Assembly (NCBI GenBank): GCA_026390215.1
Contig: JAPLGJ010000220.1
Location: 1-11,018, forward strand
Origin: Caldisericota bacterium
GTDB lineage: Bacteria; Caldisericota; Caldisericia; Cryosericales; Cryosericaceae
Reading direction: 5' to 3'
Length of the DNA: 11,018 nucleotides
In this document: positions 1 through 6,706 of the stretch, piece after piece
How the letters are laid out: every line of letters begins with the position of its first letter
Numbering within the stretch: the first letter of the stretch is position 1
Translations under genes and position numbers: made by a program
The notes under the pieces: generated by a model
What the model saw: only the letters and a program-made list of their open reading frames with translations
Database searches by the model: none
Told to the model about the DNA's origin: nothing

Positions 1-1
1 G

Positions 2-694
2 GCCCCTGTTTTCAGGGCTGAGCCTCATCAGACCATCCGTCACCTCAACGAGTACGTCAGCATGGACGCCGAGATGGGATTCATCAAGGACCACACGACG
101 GTCATGGCGCTTCTGACCGAAGTCATCAGGGGGATCCTCTCCTATCTCACGACGCATTGCGCGAGGGAGTTGGAACTCCTCAAGGTCGAGATGCCGCTGG
201 TGCCGGAGACCTTCCCCCACGTCTACTTCCCGGACGCACAGCAGTGGATCTTCGAGCATCACGGCGAAGATTGCCGTGCCGAGCCGGACCTTGCCCCTCA
301 GCATGAGAAGTGGCTGGGCGAGTGGGCAAAGGAGACGTTCCAGTCCGATTTCCTGTTCGTTACGGGGTATCCGATGGTGAAGCGCCCCTTCTACACGGCG
401 CCGAACGGGGACGACCCCAGGTACTCCAACTCCTTCGATCTCCTGTTCCGGGGGACCGAGCTGGTCACCGGTGGGCAGCGTCTCAACAAGTTCGACGACT
501 ATGCCAGGGCACTGGAGTCTCGTGGCATGACCCAGGAAGCAGTGGCAGGCTACCTGGAGACGTTCCGCTTTGGCATGCCGCCGCATGGCGGGTTTGCCAT
601 CGGGCTGGAGCGGTTTATCATGCAGTTGACGGGTTTGACGAATCTGCGCGAGGCTGTCCTGTTTCCACGCGACATGGAGAGGCTGCAGCCCTGA
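2..694 (+). CDS. aspS: Aspartyl-tRNA synthetase, archaeal/nondiscriminating type (5'-truncated)
   Basis: Class IIb aminoacyl-tRNA synthetase that attaches Asp to tRNA in the cytoplasm. The frame is open from the first bases of the window, so the anticodon-binding N-terminus and motif 1 lie upstream. The ATG at 62 is internal. About 230 residues are visible. Class II motif 2 (VFRAE) is at nt 8-22, followed by a flipping-loop region and HLNEYVSMDAEMGFI. Motif 3 (GGFAIGLER) is at nt 587-613. The C-terminus FPRDMERLQP matches the RD-RL-P ending of archaeal AspRS, not the ending of AsnRS. Motifs 2 and 3 are less than 200 residues apart, which leaves no room for the GAD insertion of ordinary bacterial AspRS. 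This form in bacteria is often nondiscriminating, also making Asp-tRNA(Asn) for GatCAB. That cannot be decided here because the specificity residues are N-terminal. leuS follows after 61 nt. Confidence 0.9.
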   Translation, partial: APVFRAEPHQTIRHLNEYVSMDAEMGFIKDHTTVMALLTEVIRGILSYLTTHCARELELLKVEMPLVPETFPHVYFPDAQQWIFEHHGEDCRAEPDLAPQHEKWLGEWAKETFQSDFLFVTGYPMVKRPFYTAPNGDDPRYSNSFDLLFRGTELVTGGQRLNKFDDYARALESRGMTQEAVAGYLETFRFGMPPHGGFAIGLERFIMQLTGLTNLREAVLFPRDMERLQP

Positions 695-755
695 CCCGTC
701 AAGTGTGAACATCGTTGGTGCCAGGCACCTGAGGCATTCACAATTGGAGTGACCG

Positions 756-3230
756 ATGAGAGAATACGATTCTCATAGCATCGAACCGAAGTGGCAGGAC
801 CTCTGGGAGGCCGAGAAGGCCTATCGGACTGAAGAGGACTCGGTCAAGCCGAAGCTCTTCTGCCTGGACTACTTCCCCTATCCATCAGGAGACGGCCTGC
901 ACGTCGGCCATTGCCGCAACTATATCCCCACGGACGTCATCAGCCGCTTCTACCGCATGAAGGGCTTCAATGTCCTGCACCCCATGGGCTGGGACGCATT
1001 CGGGCTCCCCGCCGAGAACGAGGCAATCAGGCTGAAGAAGAACCCGCACGAGATCACCATCAAGAACACGACCAACTTCAAGAGGCAGCTCAAACTCATC
1101 GGGACCTCGTATGACTGGGAGCGGGAGATCAACTCATCCGATCCCGAGTACTACCGATGGACCCAGTGGTTCTTCCTGCTTCTGCACAAACGGGGACTTG
1201 CCTATGAGAAGGAGTCGGAGCAGTGGTGGTGCCCCAGCTGCAAGACGGTCCTGGCCAACGAGCAGGCGAAGGATGGCAAGTGCTGGCGCTGCGGGACCCC
1301 GGTGGAGAAGAAGAAGCTGAAACAGTGGTTCTTCAGGATTACCGACTACGCCGATCGTCTGGCCGACGACCTTGATACGGTGGACTGGCCCGAGCGCATC
1401 AAGATCATGCAGCGCAACTGGATCGGCAAGTCCGTTGGCGCCGAGGTCGTCTTCGACATCGTGTCGGCCGGCGACGGTTCGCGGCATCCCGTACCAGTTT
1501 TCACAACCCGTCTGGACACGATCATGGGGGCAACGTTCCTCGTGCTGGCGCCTGAACATCCTCTGATTCATGAGATCGTCTCGAGCGAACAGCATGCCGA
1601 GGTCGACGCGTACGTCGCGGCCAGTAAGACCAAGACCGAGATCGACCGCATGTCGACGGACAGGGACAAGACCGGTGTCTTCACGGGAGCCTACGCGGTC
1701 AACCCGTTCTCCGGCGAGAAGGTCCCGGTCTGGATTGCAGACTATGTGCTCATGGGCTATGGAACGGGTGCCATCATGGCCGTACCTGGCCATGACAGCC
1801 GTGACTTTGCGTTTGCCACCTCATATGGCATCCAGATTCGTCAGGTCATCGGATGGCCGGACGTCGCGTACGAGACAACGACATGGAATGATGTGTACTC
1901 CGAGCACGGCACGCTGGTGCATTCAGGCCGCTTCGACGGTCTGACGACAGAGGACGCCTTTGCTGTCATGGTGGCAGAGGGTGAAGCGAAAGGGTTTGCG
2001 AGGGCGCAGACCAACTACCATATGCGTGACTGGCTCATCAGCCGCCAGCGCTACTGGGGAGCTCCGATACCCATGATCCACTGTCCGACATGCGGGACGG
2101 TCCCCGTTCCTGAGGGTCACCTGCCGGTCGTGTTGCCCGACGTGCAGGGATATGAACCAAGCGGCACGGGTGAGTCTCCATTGGCCGGCATCAAAGAATG
2201 GGTGGAAACAACATGCCCTGTGTGCGGCGGACCAGCACGGCGCGAGACGGACACCATGGATGGCTTCGCGTGTTCCTCGTGGTACGAGCTGCGGTACACC
2301 AGCCCTCACAACGACAAGGCGCCCTTCGACAGGGCAACCATCGACTACTGGCTTCCTGTCGACCTGTACGTGGGTGGCGCAGAACATGCCGTCATGCATC
2401 TGCTGTATGCCCGGTTCTGGACCAAGGTCATGTACGACGAAGGTCTGGTTGGCTTCACTGAGCCCTTCGCTCGTCTGATGAACCAGGGAATGCTGCTTTC
2501 CTACGACGGGCAGAAGATGAGCAAGAGCAAGCATAACGTCATTACTCCCGACGAGGTTGTCGAGCAATATGGTGCCGACACCCTGCGCCTGTATGAACTG
2601 TTCATGGCACCGTTTGAGCAGGAAGTCGCCTGGTCCAAGGAGGGCATCTCAGGCGCGCACCGCTTCATGAAGCGTCTGTGGGAGCTCGCCCAGCGTACGA
2701 TCGAGGCGTCGCACGAAGTTCTGAGGGATGCGTGTGTCCCCAGACTCGATCTGCAGATCAACAAGTTGATCAGGAAGATCACTGAGGACATCGAGAAGTT
2801 CAAATTCAACACCGCGGTGGCCGCATTCATGGAGTACTTCAACTTTCTTTCCGAAACCGTGAGGAACGACGAGACCGTGCTGGCGACGGCTGAGTGGCAA
2901 ACCGCGATGCGGCAGCTGCTTGCCGTCCTGGCCCCTTTTGCCCCTCATATGACCGAGGAACTATGGCAGGAGTACGGTTGCGAAGGGAGCATTCACAAAC
3001 AGCTCTGGCCCGCCTGGGACGAGAGCAAGCTTGTCGAGAGCGAAGTTGAGGTTGCCGTGCAGGTTAATGGCAAGGTGCGTGGCTCGATGCTCGTTCCTTC
3101 CGACTCGACCGACGAGGAACTGGGAAGCCTGGCGCTCGCTCAGGATTACGTTGTCAAGTACACGGCCGGACACATTGTCAAGCGTGTCGTTGCAATCAAG
3201 GGAAAAGTCGTTAATATTGTAGTTCAGTGA
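756..3230 (+). CDS. leuS: Leucyl-tRNA synthetase, bacterial type
   Basis: Class Ia synthetase that charges tRNA(Leu) and edits mischarged products. At 824 residues it is full length for bacterial LeuRS. The HIGH signature reads HVGH (residues 49-52) and the KMSKS loop is intact at 587-591. A Cys4 zinc knuckle (C159, C162, C176, C179) precedes the CP1 editing domain. That domain carries the threonine-rich TTRLDT (250-255, usually TTRPDT) and the editing aspartate D347 in VPGHDSRD. A second CxxC pair of pairs (C443/C446, C487/C490) surrounds the MRDWLISRQRYWG segment. The anticodon-binding helical domain and the small C-terminal domain (VQVNGKVRG) complete the protein. The ATG at 756 is chosen because GGAG at 746-749 lies 6 nt upstream and the N-terminus MREYDSHSIEPKWQ aligns with the family. 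The 61-nt gap from aspS holds a short GGTGCC-A-GGCACC palindrome (717-729) with no T-tract, so it is not a convincing terminator. Confidence 0.98.
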   Translation: MREYDSHSIEPKWQDLWEAEKAYRTEEDSVKPKLFCLDYFPYPSGDGLHVGHCRNYIPTDVISRFYRMKGFNVLHPMGWDAFGLPAENEAIRLKKNPHEITIKNTTNFKRQLKLIGTSYDWEREINSSDPEYYRWTQWFFLLLHKRGLAYEKESEQWWCPSCKTVLANEQAKDGKCWRCGTPVEKKKLKQWFFRITDYADRLADDLDTVDWPERIKIMQRNWIGKSVGAEVVFDIVSAGDGSRHPVPVFTTRLDTIMGATFLVLAPEHPLIHEIVSSEQHAEVDAYVAASKTKTEIDRMSTDRDKTGVFTGAYAVNPFSGEKVPVWIADYVLMGYGTGAIMAVPGHDSRDFAFATSYGIQIRQVIGWPDVAYETTTWNDVYSEHGTLVHSGRFDGLTTEDAFAVMVAEGEAKGFARAQTNYHMRDWLISRQRYWGAPIPMIHCPTCGTVPVPEGHLPVVLPDVQGYEPSGTGESPLAGIKEWVETTCPVCGGPARRETDTMDGFACSSWYELRYTSPHNDKAPFDRATIDYWLPVDLYVGGAEHAVMHLLYARFWTKVMYDEGLVGFTEPFARLMNQGMLLSYDGQKMSKSKHNVITPDEVVEQYGADTLRLYELFMAPFEQEVAWSKEGISGAHRFMKRLWELAQRTIEASHEVLRDACVPRLDLQINKLIRKITEDIEKFKFNTAVAAFMEYFNFLSETVRNDETVLATAEWQTAMRQLLAVLAPFAPHMTEELWQEYGCEGSIHKQLWPAWDESKLVESEVEVAVQVNGKVRGSMLVPSDSTDEELGSLALAQDYVVKYTAGHIVKRVVAIKGKVVNIVVQ

Positions 3231-3252
3231 TTCTCGATCAGGAGGAAGTTGA

Positions 3253-3465
3253 ATGGCAAACCCGAAGAAGAAAATAACCCACAGCAGGAAGGGCAATAGA
3301 TACAGCAAAGTCAAGATGCGCTTCAGGAACAACCATAGCCCTCTTGTTCATTGTGGGCACTGCAACAAACTCATCCGTACACATCATATCTGCCCCTACT
3401 GTGGGTATTACGATGGCAAGCTCGTGGTCAAGCAGGAAGAGAAGAAGGAAAAGCCTGCTGCCTAG
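3253..3465 (+). CDS. rpmF: 50S ribosomal protein bL32
   Basis: Small basic protein of the large ribosomal subunit, 70 residues. The N-terminus MANPKKKITHSRKGNRYS is the usual bL32 start (MAVPKRKTSKSRR-like). Four cysteines, C34, C37, C47 and C50, form the zinc ribbon, so this is the zinc-binding (C+) paralogue type. The C-terminal tail is lysine/glutamate-rich. A strong Shine-Dalgarno (AGGAGG, 3240-3245) lies 7 nt before the ATG. The gene sits 22 nt after leuS and only 3 nt before plsX. The rpmF-plsX pairing is widespread in bacteria and couples ribosome supply with phospholipid synthesis. Confidence 0.97.
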   Translation: MANPKKKITHSRKGNRYSKVKMRFRNNHSPLVHCGHCNKLIRTHHICPYCGYYDGKLVVKQEEKKEKPAA

Positions 3466-3468
3466 CGT

Positions 3469-4458
3469 ATGAAGGTTGCAGTCGATGCCATGGGGGGCGA
3501 TTATGCCCCCCATGAGATTATCAAGGGTGCTGTAGAAGCTGCCCGTGCGTTTGGTGTCACGGTTGTCTTCGTGGGCGACGAGGTCGCCATCAATCGTGAG
3601 CTGTCTAAGTATCGCCAGGGTCAGCTCTTCTCGTTCGAAGTGGTCCCGACGACCCAGGTCATCACATTCCACGACCATCCATCCGAAGTACTGAGGACGC
3701 GCAAGGACTCGTCGCTGTATCGGGCCATCCAGCTCGTCGCCGAGAAGAAGTGCGACGCGATCGTCTCTGCCGGCAGTACCGGGGCACAGATGGCAATCTC
3801 CCTGTTTGTCCTCGGCCGCATTCGTGGTGTCCTTCGCCCGGGGCTGACTACTGCCGTACCGTCCGTGACAGGTGAGCCGTTCTACTTCGTTGACGTCGGA
3901 GCAGTGGCTGATTGTGTTCCAGAGAACATCCTGCAGTTTGCGCGCATGGGCCAGGTCTACTGTCGCCTCGCTACGGGCAAGGAGATGCCGACGGTTGGCC
4001 TCCTCAACATCGGAGAGGAAGCCGAGAAGGGGTCCCGGCAGGCAATCGAGGCGCACAAGCTTCTTACTGCAAAGACTCCCGGGTTCATCGGGAACGTCGA
4101 ACCGAAAGACGCTTTTCAACATGCCGCGGATGTCGTGGTCAGCGATGGATTCACCGGCAATATCTTCATCAAGACCATGGAGAGTACGGCGGAGACGCTG
4201 TTTGGCATGATGAAGTCGGCTCTCGGCAGCTCCATCAAGGGCAAGCTCGGTGGCGCGCTGGCTCACAGCAATCTGCGACTCGTCAAGGAGAAACTCGACT
4301 ACAGCCAGTACGGCGGGGTCCCACTGCTGGGAGTCAAGGGCATCAGCGTCGTCTGTCATGGCAGGTCCGACGCGACGGCCATCTATCACGCCATCCGTGT
4401 CGCCAGGAATGTCAGCGAAGAAGGCCTTGTGGCGAAGCTGGAGGCACTCTGGAAATGA
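3469..4458 (+). CDS. plsX: Phosphate acyltransferase PlsX
   Basis: Converts acyl-ACP and phosphate to acyl-phosphate, the acyl donor used by PlsY to start phospholipid synthesis. It is a peripheral membrane enzyme. Length is 329 residues, normal for the family. Family landmarks are visible throughout: MKVAVDAMGGDYAPHEIIKG at the N-terminus, SAGSTGA (100-106, usually SAGNTGA), DVGA (142-145), LLNIGEE (178-184), GFIGNVE (205-211), VVSDGFTGN (223-231) and YGGVPLLGVKG (281-291) followed by HGRSDA (297-302). The start lies 3 nt after the rpmF stop with no well-placed SD of its own. The purine-rich stretch near 3440-3453 is rather far away, so translational coupling to rpmF is likely. The 3' end overlaps the rnc start by ATGA. 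The common fabD/fabG/acpP genes are absent between plsX and rnc, so ACP must be encoded elsewhere. Confidence 0.97.
   Translation: MKVAVDAMGGDYAPHEIIKGAVEAARAFGVTVVFVGDEVAINRELSKYRQGQLFSFEVVPTTQVITFHDHPSEVLRTRKDSSLYRAIQLVAEKKCDAIVSAGSTGAQMAISLFVLGRIRGVLRPGLTTAVPSVTGEPFYFVDVGAVADCVPENILQFARMGQVYCRLATGKEMPTVGLLNIGEEAEKGSRQAIEAHKLLTAKTPGFIGNVEPKDAFQHAADVVVSDGFTGNIFIKTMESTAETLFGMMKSALGSSIKGKLGGALAHSNLRLVKEKLDYSQYGGVPLLGVKGISVVCHGRSDATAIYHAIRVARNVSEEGLVAKLEALWK
4440..4444 (+). promoter_or_regulatory. Ribosome binding site favouring the upstream rnc start
   Basis: GGAGG inside the last codons of plsX lies 10 nt before ATG 4455. No comparable purine-rich site precedes the alternative ATG at 4539. 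It therefore supports the longer RNase III with translational coupling to plsX. Confidence 0.55.
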
Positions 4459-5249
4459 CAGACAGCGTTCGCCCGACTCGCAGGACCGCTATTCATCGGA
4501 TCGTCGTTCCGAAGGACGACTTCACTGGCGCCCTCGTGATGGAGCGGACCGAGGAATTCAACAAGACACTGCCGGTCCCATTCAAGAATCTCCGGTATCT
4601 GGTCGTCGCTCTCACGCACAGCTCATTCGCCAGCGAGCACCACAGCTATACGTCGAACGAGAAGCTCGAATTCGTGGGTGACGGTGTCGTGAACTTCATC
4701 GTCGCCAAGCTGTTGTTCCTCGAGTTTCCGGACGTCCGGGAGGGCGACCTGTCCAAGATGCGCGCCGCACTGGTCAAAGAGCAGGGCATGTATGAGCGTG
4801 CGCTGGAACTGGGGCTCGACAGGTATCTGCTGCTGGGCAAGGGCGAGGACAAGCTGCGTGAGGAGCGCAAGCCGGCGATTCTCGCGGACGGCTTCGAGGC
4901 TCTGGTTGCTGCCATCTACTTTGACAGCGGCATGCACGCGGCCGAGAAGTTTGTGAGCATCGTGTTTCACAAGGCCATAGGCGAACTGCACAACGGGGCG
5001 GTCCTGGACCACAAGACAGCCCTGCAAGAAGAGACGCAGCGGAGCGTCCGCCTGCTGCCGTCGTATGATACGGAGGTCGCGCGGGGCGAGGACGGATCGG
5101 ACGTGTTCACGTCACTGGTCTATATCGGCAGCGTCCTGTATGGCGAAGGCCGTGGGTCATCCAAGAAGAAGGCTGAAGAGGACGCTGCTCGTGCGGCCCT
5201 TGAGGCTTTTGTCTCGGAGCACCCACATCGAGGGGAGCCTGGCCTGTGA
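4455..5249 (+). CDS. rnc: Ribonuclease III
   Basis: Double-strand-specific endoribonuclease that processes rRNA precursors and structured mRNAs. With the start at 4455 it is 264 residues. The RNase III signature NEKLEFVGDG spans 68-77. It supplies E69, E72 and D76, corresponding to E. coli E38, E41 and D45. The second catalytic pair is D145 and E148 in LADGFEA, so the Mg2+ site is complete. A dsRNA-binding domain follows (about 185-253), ending in the typical SSKKKAEEDAARAALE. I chose the ATG overlapping the plsX stop (ATGA) because GGAGG lies at 4440-4444 and the first 28 codons have the same G/C-ending codon style. The family, however, usually has about 25 residues before the LTHSS motif, and ATG 4539 would give exactly that without a good SD. 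The stop overlaps the ftsY start by 4 nt. Confidence 0.95.
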   Translation: MTDSVRPTRRTAIHRIVVPKDDFTGALVMERTEEFNKTLPVPFKNLRYLVVALTHSSFASEHHSYTSNEKLEFVGDGVVNFIVAKLLFLEFPDVREGDLSKMRAALVKEQGMYERALELGLDRYLLLGKGEDKLREERKPAILADGFEALVAAIYFDSGMHAAEKFVSIVFHKAIGELHNGAVLDHKTALQEETQRSVRLLPSYDTEVARGEDGSDVFTSLVYIGSVLYGEGRGSSKKKAEEDAARAALEAFVSEHPHRGEPGL

Positions 5250-6217
5250 GCTTCCTTTCACGCGTGAAGCAGCTCTTTGGTGGGGACAAGCCGGTCGAGG
5301 AGGAAGCTCCAATCGAGCTCCTTGACATCGGAACCGAGCCACAGGAGTCTGTGCCCTCAGCCACACCACAGACCGTGCGGCAGCAGGCCGGAAGCGCTCG
5401 CCGCGAGGCGGCAGATTTCGAGGCTCTGGAGGAGCTTCTGATCGATGCCGGCATCGACGTCGACACGACGATGGCCATCCTGCAGGAAGTACGAAAGGGC
5501 GGACTGCTGGGCCGTCCCACGGCAGAACAGGTCATCGAGCGCATCCGTGGCAAGCTGAGCTCCGTGTTTGACCTGGACAGTACGCTGCACACGACGGGTT
5601 CACCCGCTGTCATCCTCGTTACGGGGGTCAACGGCGTGGGCAAGACTTCTTCGATCGCCAAGCTGGCAACCATGCTCAAGCAGGAGAATCGCTCGGTCCT
5701 GCTGATTGCGGCCGATACCTTTCGCGCCGGGGCAGTCGACCAGCTTGCTATCCTTGCTGATCGCGTTGGCGTTTCTGTGATGCGTTCGGTAGAGGGACAG
5801 GACCCGTCCAGCGTCGTGTTCAACGGACTTCAGAAAGCTGTAGCGAGCGGCGTGGACGTCGTGGTGATCGACACGGCAGGTCGGCTTGAGAACAAGAAGA
5901 ACCTGACGTTCGAGCTGCAGAAGGTTGTGCGCGTCATCGAAACGAAGTTGGGCCTGCCATTGTCAGAGACACTGCTGGTCATCGACGCGACGACCGGCGA
6001 GAATGCTCTCATGCAAGCCCGCGCCTTCAGTCGGGCGATCCCGATCTCGGGCATCATCCTGACGAAGATCGACTCCGGCGCGAAAGGCGGCAGTATCGTG
6101 AGCATTGCGCGTGAATTGCGTATCCCGATCAAGCTGGTCTGCAATGGTGAAACACTTATGAGCATAAAACCATTTGACAAAGACGATATTGTGAACATGA
6201 TATTGCTGTCAGAGTAA
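5246..6217 (+). CDS. ftsY: Signal recognition particle receptor FtsY
   Basis: SRP-type GTPase on the inner face of the membrane that docks Ffh-ribosome complexes at the translocon. It has 323 residues. The N-terminus (1-12, MSFLSRVKQLFG) is a short amphipathic membrane-binding helix followed by a brief acidic A region, much shorter than in E. coli. The N domain covers roughly 55-110 and the G domain 120-323. G1 is GVNGVGKTSS (127-136, usually ending TTT), G2 DTFRAGAVDQL (157-167), G3 DTAGR (209-213) and G4 TKID (273-276). The closing loop reads CNGE (299-302) where GVGE is usual. GTG 5246 is the start: it overlaps the rnc stop as GTGA and has AGGGGAG at 5231-5237. It shares the cluster with ylxM and ffh, its functional partners. 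The gap to ylxM is 57 nt. Confidence 0.96.
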   Translation: MSFLSRVKQLFGGDKPVEEEAPIELLDIGTEPQESVPSATPQTVRQQAGSARREAADFEALEELLIDAGIDVDTTMAILQEVRKGGLLGRPTAEQVIERIRGKLSSVFDLDSTLHTTGSPAVILVTGVNGVGKTSSIAKLATMLKQENRSVLLIAADTFRAGAVDQLAILADRVGVSVMRSVEGQDPSSVVFNGLQKAVASGVDVVVIDTAGRLENKKNLTFELQKVVRVIETKLGLPLSETLLVIDATTGENALMQARAFSRAIPISGIILTKIDSGAKGGSIVSIARELRIPIKLVCNGETLMSIKPFDKDDIVNMILLSE

Positions 6218-6274
6218 GCATCAACAGCAATGAGAACGTACCTATTCCACTACACGCAGATAAGGAGCTGAACT

Positions 6275-6697
6275 ATGCAGAGCAAGCCGAAGGAAAAGGT
6301 GTCCATCACTCCTGGTCACGAGAAGAAGATCAAGCGCAAGGAAGAGATCGGCGAGCTGCTCGAGTTCTACTCGGGGCTGCTCACCAAGAAGGAGCTCGGC
6401 GTTCTGGAGCTGTACATCCAGCCGAGCTGCTCCGGCGCGGAGGTCGCCCGCAACTTGCGCATTTCACGGCAGGCCGTCCATGACCACATCCGTCGCTCAC
6501 TTGGGCGCATGAGACGCTGCGAGAGCAAATTGGAGCTTATCTCAAACTACAAGAAGAACGTTGTGATGTTCCGGAAGATCATGGCCAAACTCGATCAGTG
6601 CTGCGCACAGTCACACAACACGGAAGGTGAACAGACCCTTGGGGAGTTGAAGACCCTGTTCGAGAAGCTGATCAACCGCAACAGCCACGAGCTGTAG
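6275..6697 (+). CDS. ylxM: SRP-associated helix-turn-helix protein, YlxM family
   Basis: YlxM (UPF0122) proteins accompany ffh in many bacteria and have been reported to modulate SRP assembly or GTPase activity. The diagnostic stretch runs from LLEFYSGLLTKKELGVLELY (28-47) to a sigma-region-4-like HTH (about 52-74) ending in ISRQAVHDHIRRS. Both parts are hallmarks of the family. At 140 residues it is longer than the usual roughly 110. It has a lysine-rich N-terminal extension of about 20 residues and a C-terminal helical tail that contains a CC pair (109-110). A good SD (AAGGAG, 6262-6267) lies 7 nt before the ATG. ffh begins 9 nt downstream, which supports the assignment. Confidence 0.9.
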   Translation: MQSKPKEKVSITPGHEKKIKRKEEIGELLEFYSGLLTKKELGVLELYIQPSCSGAEVARNLRISRQAVHDHIRRSLGRMRRCESKLELISNYKKNVVMFRKIMAKLDQCCAQSHNTEGEQTLGELKTLFEKLINRNSHEL

Positions 6698-6706
6698 GCA
6701 TTCCGA

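Noticed and set aside
717..729. GGTGCC-A-GGCACC palindrome between aspS and leuS as a terminator
   Set aside because: The usable stem is only about 4 bp with a 5-nt loop and there is no following T-run. It may be chance or a weak regulatory site.
3238..4389. Long open frame (383 codons) on the minus strand opposite rpmF/plsX
   Set aside because: It mirrors the G/C-rich third positions of plsX, has no recognisable domain and lies opposite a clearly real gene. It is a codon-bias shadow.
6174..6204. TTGACA near the end of ftsY as a promoter for ylxM-ffh
   Set aside because: The -35 is perfect, but no acceptable -10 lies at 16-18 bp. The best candidates are TGATAT or GATATT with poor fit or spacing.
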